Of a stretch of DNA of 14,388 nucleotides, positions 1 to 8,159 are shown one piece after another. Source of the DNA: Alphaproteobacteria bacterium (lineage in GTDB: Bacteria; Pseudomonadota; Alphaproteobacteria; RUG11792); contig BNWD01000017.1 of assembly GCA_025998575.1 (NCBI GenBank), forward strand, positions 1 to 14,388, read 5' to 3'. Positions within the stretch are counted from its first letter, which is position 1. Each line of letters begins with the position of its first letter. The notes beneath the pieces are model-generated. The model made no database searches. It saw nothing but the letters and a program-made list of their open reading frames with translations, and was not told where the DNA came from. A program made the translations under genes and the position numbers.

Positions 1-78
1 ACCTTCTTAATGCTTTTATGGTAAATGCCTCCTTCCATTTAGGCTTTAAGCATAAGATTATGCATATCACATTTGCAT

Positions 79-397
79 TTAGGATATGTTGATTTTTTCT
101 ACTATCATAAAAATATTTTTGTGCCAAGAATTATATAAATCCCTCATCATCACTGCTACAGAGTCTTGTAGAGTATTTCCTTGAGGCCCAAAGTTAGTGT
201 TTTTTGTTCCCACATGATAACATCTCTCAAAAACCGTGTGTTTGTCAATTCAGAAAACCCACGAACTAAACGACCAACCAAAATACAGTATGCAGCCAAA
301 CTATTTTTCCAGAAAGCAGAAACATCGAACACGCAACCATATAGTAAAAAGTCCTTTCACTTTGTCTAGCAGCAACAGCAAACAAATCAACACATAA
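79..397 (-). pseudogene. Possible decayed gene with three overlapping open frames
   Basis: Three minus-strand frames without ATG starts overlap here like a gene broken by indels. The first (397-266, 43 codons) is hydrophobic and includes LCVDLFAVAARQ. The second (356-156, 66 codons) includes SAFWKNSLAAYCILVGRLV. The third (249-79, 56 codons) includes GNTLQDSVAVMMRDLYNSW. The middle frame is exactly antisense, codon on codon, to a 62-codon plus-strand frame (181-369, TTG start), so either strand could be the one that once coded. I recognise no family. It lies at the left edge of a stretch where other broken genes are visible. Decay is an inference from open-frame layout only; a protein-level search with each frame would decide. 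Confidence 0.22.
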
Positions 398-537
398 TCA
401 AACTATTACCAGACATTGTCTCAGATTTTTGCAGATTAAGCAAATCGATGACAGTCGGAGCGATATAATAAAAATGTTCGTTAACGATATTGTTTAATAT
501 TCATGAATATTGCAACATATTTGAGAGGTGTGTTTGT

Positions 538-1206
538 ATGCGCGCAAATATGGGTAAGTATTGCAATGACAGCAGTTTAATAAAGTAGGTGGTTAAAGAA
601 TGGTATACAGAACAGAAATATGTATTGGAAAGGATTGTAATTGTTAGCATAGGTTAATAGATAATAGTGCATTATATGTAGCAAGAGAGACGTATTGCTC
701 TGATACTGTATTCCGAAAAAAAAGAATTGAAAGATATCGAAATCTTAAAGATGGAAAAGAATATAGACTACTGCTGACAGGAGCGGCCCCTGTTTTAGTG
801 TGCTTGAGGTAGATTCTTGTGACAATTCATTAATTTAAACATATAGTTACAAAGTCTGAGATATGCTTAGTAGAGTCTTGCAACTCAGCGCTAAGTATTA
901 CATTAATCAAAAAGAATGTTATAACATTACGTAAATTGTCTGTTGATAAACTTAACTGTTGGCATGATCGTGAATAGTTGTTAATCCATGAGATTGCTGA
1001 ATTGAAAAGAGTGTCAAAGATCTTTTCCTGGCGAATGTCGCAAAGACTTATGGAATGCGCTCATCCACTTAAATGCTGCAGAGGTAAGAGATGATTGGGA
1101 TACTTATTTTAATAAGATTAATTATTCTATTGGTAATTACAAAAAGAATGCAAAATGCAATATAATAAACGCTTTCCGTAATGTTATTATGTGTTTTACT
1201 CAATAG
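538..1206 (+). pseudogene. Decayed protein-coding gene, family unknown
   Basis: A chain of plus-strand open segments reads like one gene of roughly 220 residues that has decayed. It starts at ATG 538 behind GAGAGG (523-528): MRANMGKYCNDSSLIK, a TAG, then VVKEWYTEQKYVLERIVIV in the same frame. Near 640 the frame changes and stays open from 648 to about 1025, with in-frame stops at 810-812, 831-833 and 975-977. The last part includes LLIHEIAELKRVSKIF, which runs into the four-T run at 1023-1026. Removing one T restores a frame continuing PGECRKDLWNALIHLNAAEV to the TAG at 1204-1206. The restored C-terminus looks helical and polar. I recognise no domain. Stops and frameshifts are seen directly; the single-gene reconstruction is inference. 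Confidence 0.45.
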
Positions 1207-1258
1207 TAAGGAAGCTTTAGAATTACAGTTATTAATCTAAAGAGCAGTGGTGATTAAT

Positions 1259-1333
1259 ATGAAACTAATATTGAAAGCTGCATTAACAACTATTCTGTGT
1301 TGTGTATTATATTTTAAAGTTCAACAACGGTAA
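1259..1333 (+). pseudogene. 24-codon signal-peptide-like fragment
   Basis: ATG 1259 opens a 24-residue frame, MKLILKAALTTILCC followed by VLYFKVQQR, ending in tandem TAA TAA. A lysine at position 2 and a hydrophobic core resemble the start of a secretion signal, with Cys14-Cys15 in the core. Nothing follows in frame, so it is either a tiny membrane peptide or the surviving start of a lost exported protein. It begins 52 bases after one broken gene and ends 36 bases before another exported-type remnant. The upstream GGTG (1249-1252) is a poor ribosome-binding site. Confidence 0.22.
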
Positions 1334-1369
1334 TAAACTGCAAAAGAATCTTTTGATGTATAAAAGACT

Positions 1370-1642
1370 ATGATACATTTTTCCTTGTTTCTTAATATCG
1401 TTTGGATTTTATTTGGAAGTTAAGGCGCAGGATAGGATTAACGGTGACAGTAATGCAATAGCATTTGACAAATATATATTGCTTGTTGATAAATTTAGTC
1501 AAAGTTATAACCGGAATTAGGTGATTATTCATAAGGCTTTGATGTTTTTTCAATCTACTATCGTTATAAAAGTAAGTTCTTTGCGGATAATGTCAAGAAT
1601 GTATCATATAGAAAGCGCTCTATAAGAGCAATTCACAGATGA
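1370..1642 (+). pseudogene. Decayed exported protein gene
   Basis: ATG 1370 begins MIHF and then meets a five-T run (1378-1382). Dropping one T joins it to a frame that stays open to TAG 1518: a hydrophobic segment FPCFLISFGFYLEVKAQ with a plausible signal-peptidase site after KAQ, then DRINGDSNAIAFDKYILL and VDKFSQSYN. A second frame change near 1518 leads, after a TAA at 1532, to DVFSIYYRYKSKFFADNV and a basic tail ending at TGA 1640-1642. Alternating aromatic and polar residues (FSIYYRYKSKFF) would suit an outer-membrane or surface protein, but no family is recognised. The gene as it stands cannot make one continuous product. It converges on the truncated polysaccharide gene 20 bases further on. 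Confidence 0.4.
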
Positions 1643-1661
1643 TTGAGTTGAGATTCGGTTA

Positions 1662-2573
1662 TTATTCAAGTGTCGTATTAAATGTGTATTGGTGGATGAC
1701 GTGCATTAGGAGCAGCCCGTTTTCCTGAACGTAATGTTGCAGAAATTTCTTGGCATTTTCAGGGAGGGCTTTTTCAGTTATAACCAGTTGCTTTGGAGAA
1801 ACTCCGACAGATTCCAGTTCTTTTAAAACCATTCTTAGCTCCTTAACTTCGCCTACAATAGGAACACCTTTGATCGATCGACCAATATCGGTATGGTTCA
1901 AGGTTAATATCCCAACCGGCTCGAAATTAAACGCAACTTCATCATTTATAATGACTTCTCTTAAAAAGAGATCTACAGACTCGTTATTGCCAATGAGCAA
2001 AACTGGAGGAGAAGAGGCTAACTGATTTTTCACATGATTATCGAATTTTTTCATTTTTTTTATTCTTTGATTGTATATCATTTTAGCTAAAAATCTTGGT
2101 ATAAAAAGCATAAAACTTAAAACAAAAACGTTTATTATTAAAACCGAATGAGGTAAAAAATCCTCTTGATTCATCAAAAGCATCAGCGGAAAAAATATGA
2201 TGTTCGACAATATGACAGAGAAGAAAATAGGCATCATGTCTTCAACGGAAGTGTGTTTCCAAAACGCCTGATATGTTTGGAGCCACAAGAATACGCTGGA
2301 GCTCACGAGCGCGAAAACAAACATATTTTTCGTTATGTATATCGGAGAATATTCGAGAAAATCCATGCCGATCCGAAGATGAATCGAAATAAAAATGGAC
2401 AAAAACGCAACAAAACTATCAAAAATCAAAACAGTATACGGTGAATTAACGCCAGACGTATGCACGTATTTATTGTGCCTTTCATCCGAAATAAAGGAAA
2501 TAGCCTTCCTAGATTTAGCTACAACCGCATCCAATATCTTCCCAATTTTTGATAATTTCGACTCTATGCTCAT
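1662..2573 (-). CDS. Truncated WbpM/CapD-type polysaccharide biosynthesis protein (membrane and CoA-binding-like half only)
   Basis: Full-length relatives (WbpM, CapD, FlaA1-like NDP-sugar 4,6-dehydratases, roughly 600-650 residues) have four membrane helices, a CoA_binding_3-like Rossmann domain and a C-terminal NAD-dependent dehydratase. This 303-residue protein has hydrophobic helices near 46-66, 82-100, 112-133 and 143-163. The family's loop is visible as YQAFWKHTSVEDMM (101-114), and a Rossmann-like segment VLLIGNNESVDLFL starts near 191. It stops after ENGLLLMHVIHQYTF, just where the dehydratase should begin, so the catalytic GxxGxxG and YxxxK motifs are absent. No dehydratase remnant is evident downstream, where an opposite-strand broken gene begins. 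I chose ATG 2573 over the adjacent TTG 2576 because GGAG lies 8 bases upstream. It is probably non-functional as an enzyme, though still open. Confidence 0.75.
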   Translation of the reverse strand: MSIESKLSKIGKILDAVVAKSRKAISFISDERHNKYVHTSGVNSPYTVLIFDSFVAFLSIFISIHLRIGMDFLEYSPIYITKNMFVFALVSSSVFLWLQTYQAFWKHTSVEDMMPIFFSVILSNIIFFPLMLLMNQEDFLPHSVLIINVFVLSFMLFIPRFLAKMIYNQRIKKMKKFDNHVKNQLASSPPVLLIGNNESVDLFLREVIINDEVAFNFEPVGILTLNHTDIGRSIKGVPIVGEVKELRMVLKELESVGVSPKQLVITEKALPENAKKFLQHYVQENGLLLMHVIHQYTFNTTLE

Positions 2574-2576
2574 CAA

Positions 2577-3269
2577 TTAGTCTCCAACCATTCTGCCAGA
2601 ATTATGACAAATTTTACTCGTATATCCAAGTGAATTTTGAAAATTTCAATACTTTACGAATTATTAACCTAACTTTTATGCCTCACATTTGCTTCTATGT
2701 ATGTCAGAAACTTGCGAATATAATTTAATTATGTTAAAAAGTAACTATTTATTATGTCTTATAAATTCCATGATATTTTTCTAAGTTTTGCTTGTATGTT
2801 GGATAATCTTGTTAGAGGTGTTTTATAGCATTATTGGCTAATATCTGTTATTCAAAAATTGCTTAAAATATAAATGTGAAGAATCTTTGCATTAACTTTT
2901 TCTAAATTTATTGCAGATAGCGAAATTATATGTTATATGAAGCAAGTAAGTTTTTGTGACGTTAATTTTTAAAATTAGGAATTTTAACTAAAACAATATT
3001 GAGAACTTCTGGCATTGATTGTTCGTACGTATATAAAAAGATTAACAAAAGTATGTTGCTTCTTAGGCTGAACATTAAATCCTAATTTTCATTTGTAGAA
3101 AACTGCAAATTGACAGTACAGCTTCTATCATTGAATAATCTGCAAAAATCGCAGAAAAAGTCGCGATTCTGCTGATTCTCTATAAATATCTTCCTAAAGA
3201 TTACTAAATATATAACACACGGCTAACAACTATTCATTAACTGTTTAGTGAGCGAGCAATCCTATAAAT
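2577..3269. other. AT-rich intergenic stretch with no supported gene
   Basis: About 690 bases between the truncated polysaccharide gene and the broken plus-strand gene at 3270. Only short scattered frames are seen, such as a 26-codon ATG frame from 2701 with no ribosome-binding site. A small 6-base stem (AATCGC/GCGATT) lies near 3147-3168. I see no RNA gene, promoter or clear terminator. It is probably the residue of genes lost beyond recognition. Confidence 0.5.
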
Positions 3270-3612
3270 ATGATTATCAAAGTATCAGATGAAATTACAA
3301 AGAGTGACGCAGCTCATGTTTTTTCGTTCACTTTGATTAAGAAGTCTAACAAATATGAAGTAAGGAATAGTAGTTACGTTATTTCTTTTACAACCAATAT
3401 ATAATATCTTAATAACGCGCTTGAGGAATGTTTTGCATGAATTTTCAGCATTATTAATAAAATTAGCTTTTTCGCTACATAAACTCTCACTTGAAATTGA
3501 TATTTTTTATTCCGTAGCTTTAAAAATATCTGATCATTCTGTTATTAAAATAGCTTCAGGTTATTTTCAAAATTCAAAAGCGCTATTGAACTATCGTGAA
3601 TGTTTCCAGTAA
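3270..3612 (+). pseudogene. Frameshifted small gene, helical C-terminus
   Basis: ATG 3270 opens 44 codons beginning MIIKVSDEITKSDAAHVFSF and ending at TAA 3402-3404. A second frame, +1 to the first, is open from 3364 to TAA 3610-3612 (82 codons). It includes LRNVLHEFSALLIKLAFSLH and DHSVIKIASGYFQNSKALL. A single frameshift within the 3364-3401 overlap would give one protein of about 114 residues. The C-terminal half is amphipathic and helical. The spacing of K, V and SxY in its last third faintly recalls phasins (PHB-granule proteins), but that is too weak for a family call. No good ribosome-binding site is seen upstream of 3270. It converges with rpoD. Confidence 0.4.
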
Positions 3613-3703
3613 ATAGATTATAATTTAGCGAATATTTCAAAAACACTAGTTTTAAAATTTTCCAACAATTATAAATTATTGCGTACAAAAAGAAAGCTCT
3701 GTT

Positions 3704-3728
3704 TAAGCTAAAGCAAAATTCTAGCTTA
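3704..3728 (-). terminator. Weak stem-loop downstream of rpoD
   Basis: TAAGCTA (3704-3710) and TAGCTTA (3722-3728) form a perfect 7-base stem with an 11-base loop, 32 bases after the rpoD stop. On the minus strand a T-rich tract (CTTTCTTTTT) follows about ten bases further on rather than immediately. It may act as the rpoD terminator, but the stem is AT-rich and the spacing is poor. Confidence 0.28.
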
Positions 3729-3760
3729 GTTACATAGTTTTTGCAGTCAAAATAACGCAC

Positions 3761-5668
3761 TCATCCCCTATCTAAGAATCCTCTTAATTTTCTAGAGCGC
3801 CCAGGATGCTTTAGTTTGCGGAGTGCTTTTGCTTCTATTTGGCGAATTCGTTCTCTTGTGACTGAGAACTGTTGTCCTACTTCTTCTAAGGTGTGGTCAG
3901 ATGTAATGCCTATGCCGAAACGCATTCTCAGAACCTTCTCCTCGCGAGCAGTTAGCGTTCCTAAAACCATAGAAACGTTGTCACGCAGAGATGCGTTAAC
4001 AGCTTGTTCGTTTGGATTTGCGTTCGAGTTGTCCGGGATATAGTCACCAAGATGGCTTTCATCCTCGTCTCCAATCGGAGTCTCGAGGCTGATTGGATCC
4101 TTGGCAATTTTCATCACCTTCCTGACCTTATCGACAGGCAATCCAAGTTTCTCAGCGAGTTCCTCATGAGTAGGTTCTCTGCCCAAATCACTAGTTAACT
4201 GTTTTGACATGCGGACCAGTTTATTGATCGTTTCGATCATATGAACAGGAATTCTGATCGTCCTGGCCTGATCAGCAATAGCTCTTGTTATTGCCTGACG
4301 GATCCACCACGTAGCATATGTCGAGAACTTGTATCCACGTTTATATTCGAATTTGTCGACAGCTTTCATGAGGCCGATATTGCCCTCTTGAATTAGGTCC
4401 AAAAACTGCAAACCGCGATTTGTATAGCGTTTCGCAATCGAAATGACTAATCTCAAATTTGCCTCTATCATCTCTTTTTTTGCCTTTGATGATTCTCGCT
4501 CAGATTTTTGAATAGTATGCAATATGCTTTTGAACAGCGTGAATGGAGCGCTTGCGGCATTTTCAATATTCGTCGCCAATTTAACTAATTTTTCGAGAGA
4601 CTCCTGTTGAGCAGCATAAAATTCCTTCCACTCCTTTGCGCCTTTGGACGCTATTCCTTCGAGCCATTTAGCGTCAAAATTTTTATCAAAGAAATTGTCC
4701 ATAAAACTCTTCCGCTTGACGCCATAACTCTCGCAATTGGAAACAAGTTTCCGCTCGAGATCAGTGATATCTGCCATCAAATCGATATGAGATTCCTTCA
4801 GACTAATTATTTTCTTTTCATTCAAATTGATTTCGAAAAAATTCTCACGAAGCGCTTTTTTGATTTCATCATACTCTTTATTAGTAGCAAGTTTGCCTAG
4901 ATTGAAGTCCAACGCTTTTTGCTTTTCGAAAAGCTTGTCAAACAAGAAAATATGATTGCTGAATAACTGCAATAATTTGGTTTTAGTCTCTTCATCATTG
5001 GAAATATGAGATACATGCAGAGCATACTCTTCCTCGTCGGATTTTTCGTCATCTCCTTCCGCTCCTTCAGAAAATTGTGAATAATCATAGAGATTTGATG
5101 CATCCGAATTTATAAGATCTTTGAGAAGGATAATGTCGTTTTCCAGCTTGCTTTTCCAAGCTGAAATTGCATCTGCCGTTATCTTGCTGATACACAGGGC
5201 TTCATAGAGAGACGCAGTAGCTTCCTCGATTTTCTTTGCGATGACGATCTCGCCGTCCCTAGATAACAATTCAACATTGCCCATCTCCTTCAAATAAAGT
5301 TTGACAGGATCGTCGTTTTTTATTTCATCGCTATAAGCGTCAGAGTCCTCCGAGCTTCCATCTCGAGATGCTGCATCAACGTCCATTTCCGTTACCTTTT
5401 CATCTAGCAAAAGCGAATCTTCCTCTTCGACACTAATGATCTTCACTTCGAGATCGGAGAAATACGTCATAACATCTAACAATTTTGACGAATCATATTC
5501 AGAACTCGGTAGCAAATCGTTCAACTCTTCATATGTCAAATGCCCCTTCGTCTTATTGATTTTTAGCAAAGAAGCAATATTCGAATCGCTTTCTACCCAT
5601 GAGTGCTCTTGTTCGTCAGCCACTATTTCCGCTTCCATTTCGTTCTCATTATTGTTTATTTTTTCCAT
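3761..5668 (-). CDS. rpoD: RNA polymerase sigma factor RpoD (sigma-70)
   Basis: Housekeeping sigma factor that directs RNA polymerase to -35/-10 promoters. The 635-residue product shows the group 1 layout: an acidic N-terminus (region 1.1, about 30-85); region 1.2 ([18 protein letters not shown], about 120-137); and a long variable insert to about 390. Regions 2.1-2.4 follow at about 400-470, with [20 protein letters not shown] and [18 protein letters not shown], which hold the core-binding, melting and -10-recognition residues. Region 3 lies near 480-560 and region 4 near 563-635, with the -35 helix-turn-helix around [20 protein letters not shown]. The length is normal for alphaproteobacteria and there is no frameshift. 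ATG 5668 sits behind TTGGAG (spacer about 8). It lies directly downstream of dnaG, the usual alphaproteobacterial order, and may share its transcript. The leader between them is a decayed duplication. Confidence 0.98.
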   Translation of the reverse strand: MEKINNNENEMEAEIVADEQEHSWVESDSNIASLLKINKTKGHLTYEELNDLLPSSEYDSSKLLDVMTYFSDLEVKIISVEEEDSLLLDEKVTEMDVDAASRDGSSEDSDAYSDEIKNDDPVKLYLKEMGNVELLSRDGEIVIAKKIEEATASLYEALCISKITADAISAWKSKLENDIILLKDLINSDASNLYDYSQFSEGAEGDDEKSDEEEYALHVSHISNDEETKTKLLQLFSNHIFLFDKLFEKQKALDFNLGKLATNKEYDEIKKALRENFFEINLNEKKIISLKESHIDLMADITDLERKLVSNCESYGVKRKSFMDNFFDKNFDAKWLEGIASKGAKEWKEFYAAQQESLEKLVKLATNIENAASAPFTLFKSILHTIQKSERESSKAKKEMIEANLRLVISIAKRYTNRGLQFLDLIQEGNIGLMKAVDKFEYKRGYKFSTYATWWIRQAITRAIADQARTIRIPVHMIETINKLVRMSKQLTSDLGREPTHEELAEKLGLPVDKVRKVMKIAKDPISLETPIGDEDESHLGDYIPDNSNANPNEQAVNASLRDNVSMVLGTLTAREEKVLRMRFGIGITSDHTLEEVGQQFSVTRERIRQIEAKALRKLKHPGRSRKLRGFLDRG

Positions 5669-5674
5669 AATCAG

Positions 5675-5886
5675 TCTCCAATATAAAACTAAGATTCTAC
5701 AACCCTTTTAAATGATCACATCTCTTGAACTTCAACTCATCTTCTGTATCATCAATTACTGAAGTTTTGATGTGTTCGTAATCGCTCTCCAATATAAAAC
5801 TAAGACTCATCAATGCTTTTGCTTACAATTGAATCGATTTTCAATTCCTTCAAGCGCTCCCATTTCTTGAGGCTCAACTCATCTTC
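5675..5886 (-). repeat. Decayed tandem duplication of the dnaG 3' end and rpoD leader
   Basis: A 20-base block (plus-strand TCTCCAATATAAAACTAAGA) occurs exactly at 5675-5694 and again at 5786-5805. A second shared block, TCAACTCATCTTC, lies at 5732-5744 and 5874-5886. The spacing is 111 bases for the first pair and 142 for the second, so the downstream copy has lost about 31 bases. On the coding strand the blocks correspond to the tail of dnaG, the TTGGAG ribosome-binding site and the rpoD leader. Translating the decayed copy gives [15 protein letters not shown], matching EDELSLKKWERLKEL near the DnaG C-terminus. The copies have diverged, so the event is not recent. Confidence 0.8.
5697..5810 (-). 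CDS. 37-codon ORF inside the dnaG-rpoD duplication, doubtful as a gene
   Basis: ATG 5810 overlaps the last 11 bases of dnaG and opens 37 codons starting [20 protein letters not shown]. It ends at TAG 5697-5699, 28 bases before the rpoD ATG. Its second half ([15 protein letters not shown]) is the translated duplicate of the DnaG tail, so the frame is probably a by-product of the duplication. Still, its overlap with dnaG would permit translational coupling, and it stays open through the whole copy. No independent ribosome-binding site is apparent. Confidence 0.2.
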   Translation of the reverse strand: MSLSFILESDYEHIKTSVIDDTEDELKFKRCDHLKGL

Positions 5887-7530
5887 GCACTCAGCTTTCG
5901 CTTCCAGAAGATCTATTTTATGAGCTTTTTTAACAAACCCTAAATCAAAAACGCTATTCCAAAACGCCAAAATTTCCTCGTCGTTCATTTCATCAAAACA
6001 ACAGTATTGCGTCGCTTCATCAATAACGTAACTTTCAATATTTTCCAATTTGCTGTTTGTGTCGCATTCAGAAAAACATAAAATTATATCCATCAATTTT
6101 TGAAAATTTTTATCCGAAAAATCCAGCATTGCTGCGCGTTCAGCAACAAAAGGAACAATTGAAGGCCGCTTGATAAGCGTATACACCAAGATAGCCTCTC
6201 GAAGAGTCTTCTTTTTCAATGAATTGACAGAAAAATTATTTGCAGGACTTTCTTCCTTTTTCTTAAATCTTCTCCAATTGAGAAGTTCAAAAACCCTGTT
6301 GCTTAAATCGCTTTTATAGAGCTTTTTTAATTCCAAATCCTTAATTCCAGAAATCTGCTCGAACAGAGAAGCCTTCCATTTTGCTATATTCTCAGGCGTT
6401 TTCTCAGCAATCCCAGCATACTCTATTTTGTTATTATGCCACAAAAAATCAACCAGGTGAAGAGAATTTTTCAATATTTCTTGAAATTTTTGTTTGCCAA
6501 ATTTTGTCAAAAACGAATCAGGATCCTCATTATCTGGAATTATCGCAAATTTCAAAGATTTTTCTGGCGATATGTGGCTCATGGCAAGCGAAGCAACACG
6601 TACCATCGCCGCATATCCAGATGAATCTCCGTCGAAACAGACTATTGGTTTGTCGCAGCATCGCCAGATTTTTTCAAGATGTTCTTCAGAAAAGGCAGTC
6701 CCCATCGAGGCAATTGCCGTGTTAAAACCGTGTTTATGCAATATAATAACGTCTATATAGCCCTCAGCGATGATAAAAGGCTCGTTTTGATTGACATTTT
6801 TATACGCTATATTATAAGCATAGAGCGTTTCTTTTTTCTGGAACACCTCTGATTCCGACGAGTTCAAATATTTTGGAGTGGCATCCTTTTGCATGGCGCG
6901 CCCACCAAACGCTATCGGTTGATTGTTCCTATCGAAAACTGGAAACATTATCCTGTTTTTGAAGCGCTGATATGTCCCAAAGTCATTTTTCACAAACAAG
7001 CCAGAAGCCGTTAGCTCGTTATTCGAAAACCCGCAATTCCTTATATAAGTCAAAAGCTCATTATTATTCGGCGCATAACCAATGGAAAATTTATCTATAA
7101 CCTCGTTTGTTATGTTCCTTTTTACGCAGTATTCTTTTGCTACTTTGTTTGTCCTTAAATTATTTTGAAAAAACTCGATTGCCTTTTGAAGAATCAGTTG
7201 GTTTCTCTCAGTTTCATGCGATATTCTATGTTTTTCTGGAAGCTTTATGCCTGCCATCTCAGCAAGCTTTTCGACAGCCTGATTGAAACTCAAGCAGTCT
7301 TTTTTCATGACATAGCTAAACAAATCGCCAGTAGCACCGCATCCGAAACAATAGAAGCTGCCTTTTTCATCGTTGACGAAGAACGATCCTGTCTTTTCGT
7401 TGTGAAATGGGCAATTCCCAATGAATTCCTTGCCTTTCTTCCGAAGCTGAACATCTCTTACAACAACAGCAGAAAGCAAAACCTTCTCCTTTATTCTCCG
7501 AAGAGCTATATTAAATTCCGTCATGCTCAT
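5800..7530 (-). CDS. dnaG: DNA primase DnaG
   Basis: Synthesises RNA primers for leading- and lagging-strand DNA replication, working with the replicative helicase DnaB. The 576-residue product has the CHC2 zinc-binding domain, with Cys40, His43, Cys61 and Cys64 in CPFHNEKTGSFFVN and CFGCG. The catalytic core follows, with the basic KNRIMFPVFD motif near 191-200. The Toprim fold has Glu256 (AEGYIDV) and the metal-binding DxD pair Asp300/Asp302 (FDGDSSG), followed by EDPDSF near 335-340. The C-terminal part is lysine- and glutamate-rich and matches the position of the helicase-binding domain. Length is close to the E. coli enzyme. ATG 7530 is used; a second ATG two codons on is an alternative, and neither has a strong ribosome-binding site. 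The gene runs into rpoD through a duplicated junction. Confidence 0.97.
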   Translation of the reverse strand: MSMTEFNIALRRIKEKVLLSAVVVRDVQLRKKGKEFIGNCPFHNEKTGSFFVNDEKGSFYCFGCGATGDLFSYVMKKDCLSFNQAVEKLAEMAGIKLPEKHRISHETERNQLILQKAIEFFQNNLRTNKVAKEYCVKRNITNEVIDKFSIGYAPNNNELLTYIRNCGFSNNELTASGLFVKNDFGTYQRFKNRIMFPVFDRNNQPIAFGGRAMQKDATPKYLNSSESEVFQKKETLYAYNIAYKNVNQNEPFIIAEGYIDVIILHKHGFNTAIASMGTAFSEEHLEKIWRCCDKPIVCFDGDSSGYAAMVRVASLAMSHISPEKSLKFAIIPDNEDPDSFLTKFGKQKFQEILKNSLHLVDFLWHNNKIEYAGIAEKTPENIAKWKASLFEQISGIKDLELKKLYKSDLSNRVFELLNWRRFKKKEESPANNFSVNSLKKKTLREAILVYTLIKRPSIVPFVAERAAMLDFSDKNFQKLMDIILCFSECDTNSKLENIESYVIDEATQYCCFDEMNDEEILAFWNSVFDLGFVKKAHKIDLLEAKAECEDELSLKKWERLKELKIDSIVSKSIDES

Positions 7531-8159
7531 GCTTCTATAATACAGCGTATTTCAAGAATTTTTGAGAAAACTGCATCAAAAACGCCATGTCTCATGGACA
7601 CGACTATTACTAATGCTTATATATGAATATGTGTACAGAATGAATACGCTCGGCAAATTTGTTTGACAATCACGGCATACAATCGAGCAAACGGAACTCA
7701 TCAAACAACTATACATACATAACTCAAACAAACAAAAGTTTCATAGATCTCGATCTTTTAGTGCTCATTCACGATGATTGACTCCAAGTGATTTGAAACA
7801 GGGCAATTTATTAAGAAATGTTTTGGAAGCAGAAGAATGAGCAGGCAATTCGTAGCAAAACGTCAAGCGGCTGGAGTATTCAGAGCATAATGTAGAAAGA
7901 ATATTGTGAACTTGAATAAAGTTTTAATCACAATTTTCAAATGTATAGATTCCAGATTAACGACTGGTTTTAAGAGGACTTTGCTTTTCCGTGTCACGAA
8001 GGAAATTTAAAGAGCGGGCCTAAAATCAAAATTTTCCACGCTTTTTGCTGAATCTTGTTAATAAAGGTTACGAATGCAGAAGAAAGCTATAACATATAAT
8101 ATTAGGTATTTATAGCAAAAACTTCTCAAACTCAGAATGGGATTTGCACGTATGCGTCT
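7531..8159. other. Intergenic stretch upstream of dnaG, no intact gene
   Basis: About 630 bases without a supportable gene. Short plus-strand open segments occur, for example one reading FETGQFIKKCFGSRRMSRQF near 7793-7890 and one reading DFAFPCHEGNLKSGPKIKIF near 7977-8050, each closed by stops and lacking starts. They may be worn coding remnants but match nothing I recognise. The dnaG promoter should lie at the left edge. A TATTAT stands shortly before the dnaG ATG on the minus strand, but no convincing -35 is at the right distance. Confidence 0.4.

Noticed and set aside
181..369. 62-codon plus-strand ORF with TTG start
   Set aside because: No ribosome-binding site and an unconvincing composition; the exactly opposed minus-strand frame looks slightly more protein-like, so the region is listed only as a low-confidence remnant.
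1023..1382. Homopolymer sequencing error as the cause of the T-run frameshifts
   Set aside because: Cannot be excluded from sequence alone, but dnaG, rpoD, dnaA and the transporter contain comparable runs without any break, and the affected genes have additional stops.
538..1642. Stop-codon reassignment or suppression to explain in-frame TAG/TAA in readable frames
   Set aside because: Intact genes here use TAG, TAA and TGA as ordinary stops (dnaG and dnaA end in TAG, rpoD in TGA) and the broken frames also need frameshifts, so decay is simpler.
3545..3760. 71-codon minus-strand ORF with GTG directly after the rpoD stop
   Set aside because: No ribosome-binding site of its own, composition like translated noncoding AT-rich DNA, it covers the candidate rpoD terminator and it overlaps the better-supported broken plus-strand gene.
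6381..6760. Several plus-strand ORFs of 62-114 codons within dnaG
   Set aside because: Overlapping antisense frames in AT-rich coding DNA with no start signals or recognisable domains.
7165..7626. 153-codon plus-strand ORF antisense to the 5' part of dnaG
   Set aside because: Mostly the complement of DnaG's zinc-binding and adjacent codons; no ribosome-binding site and no family resemblance, while the DnaG reading is unmistakable.
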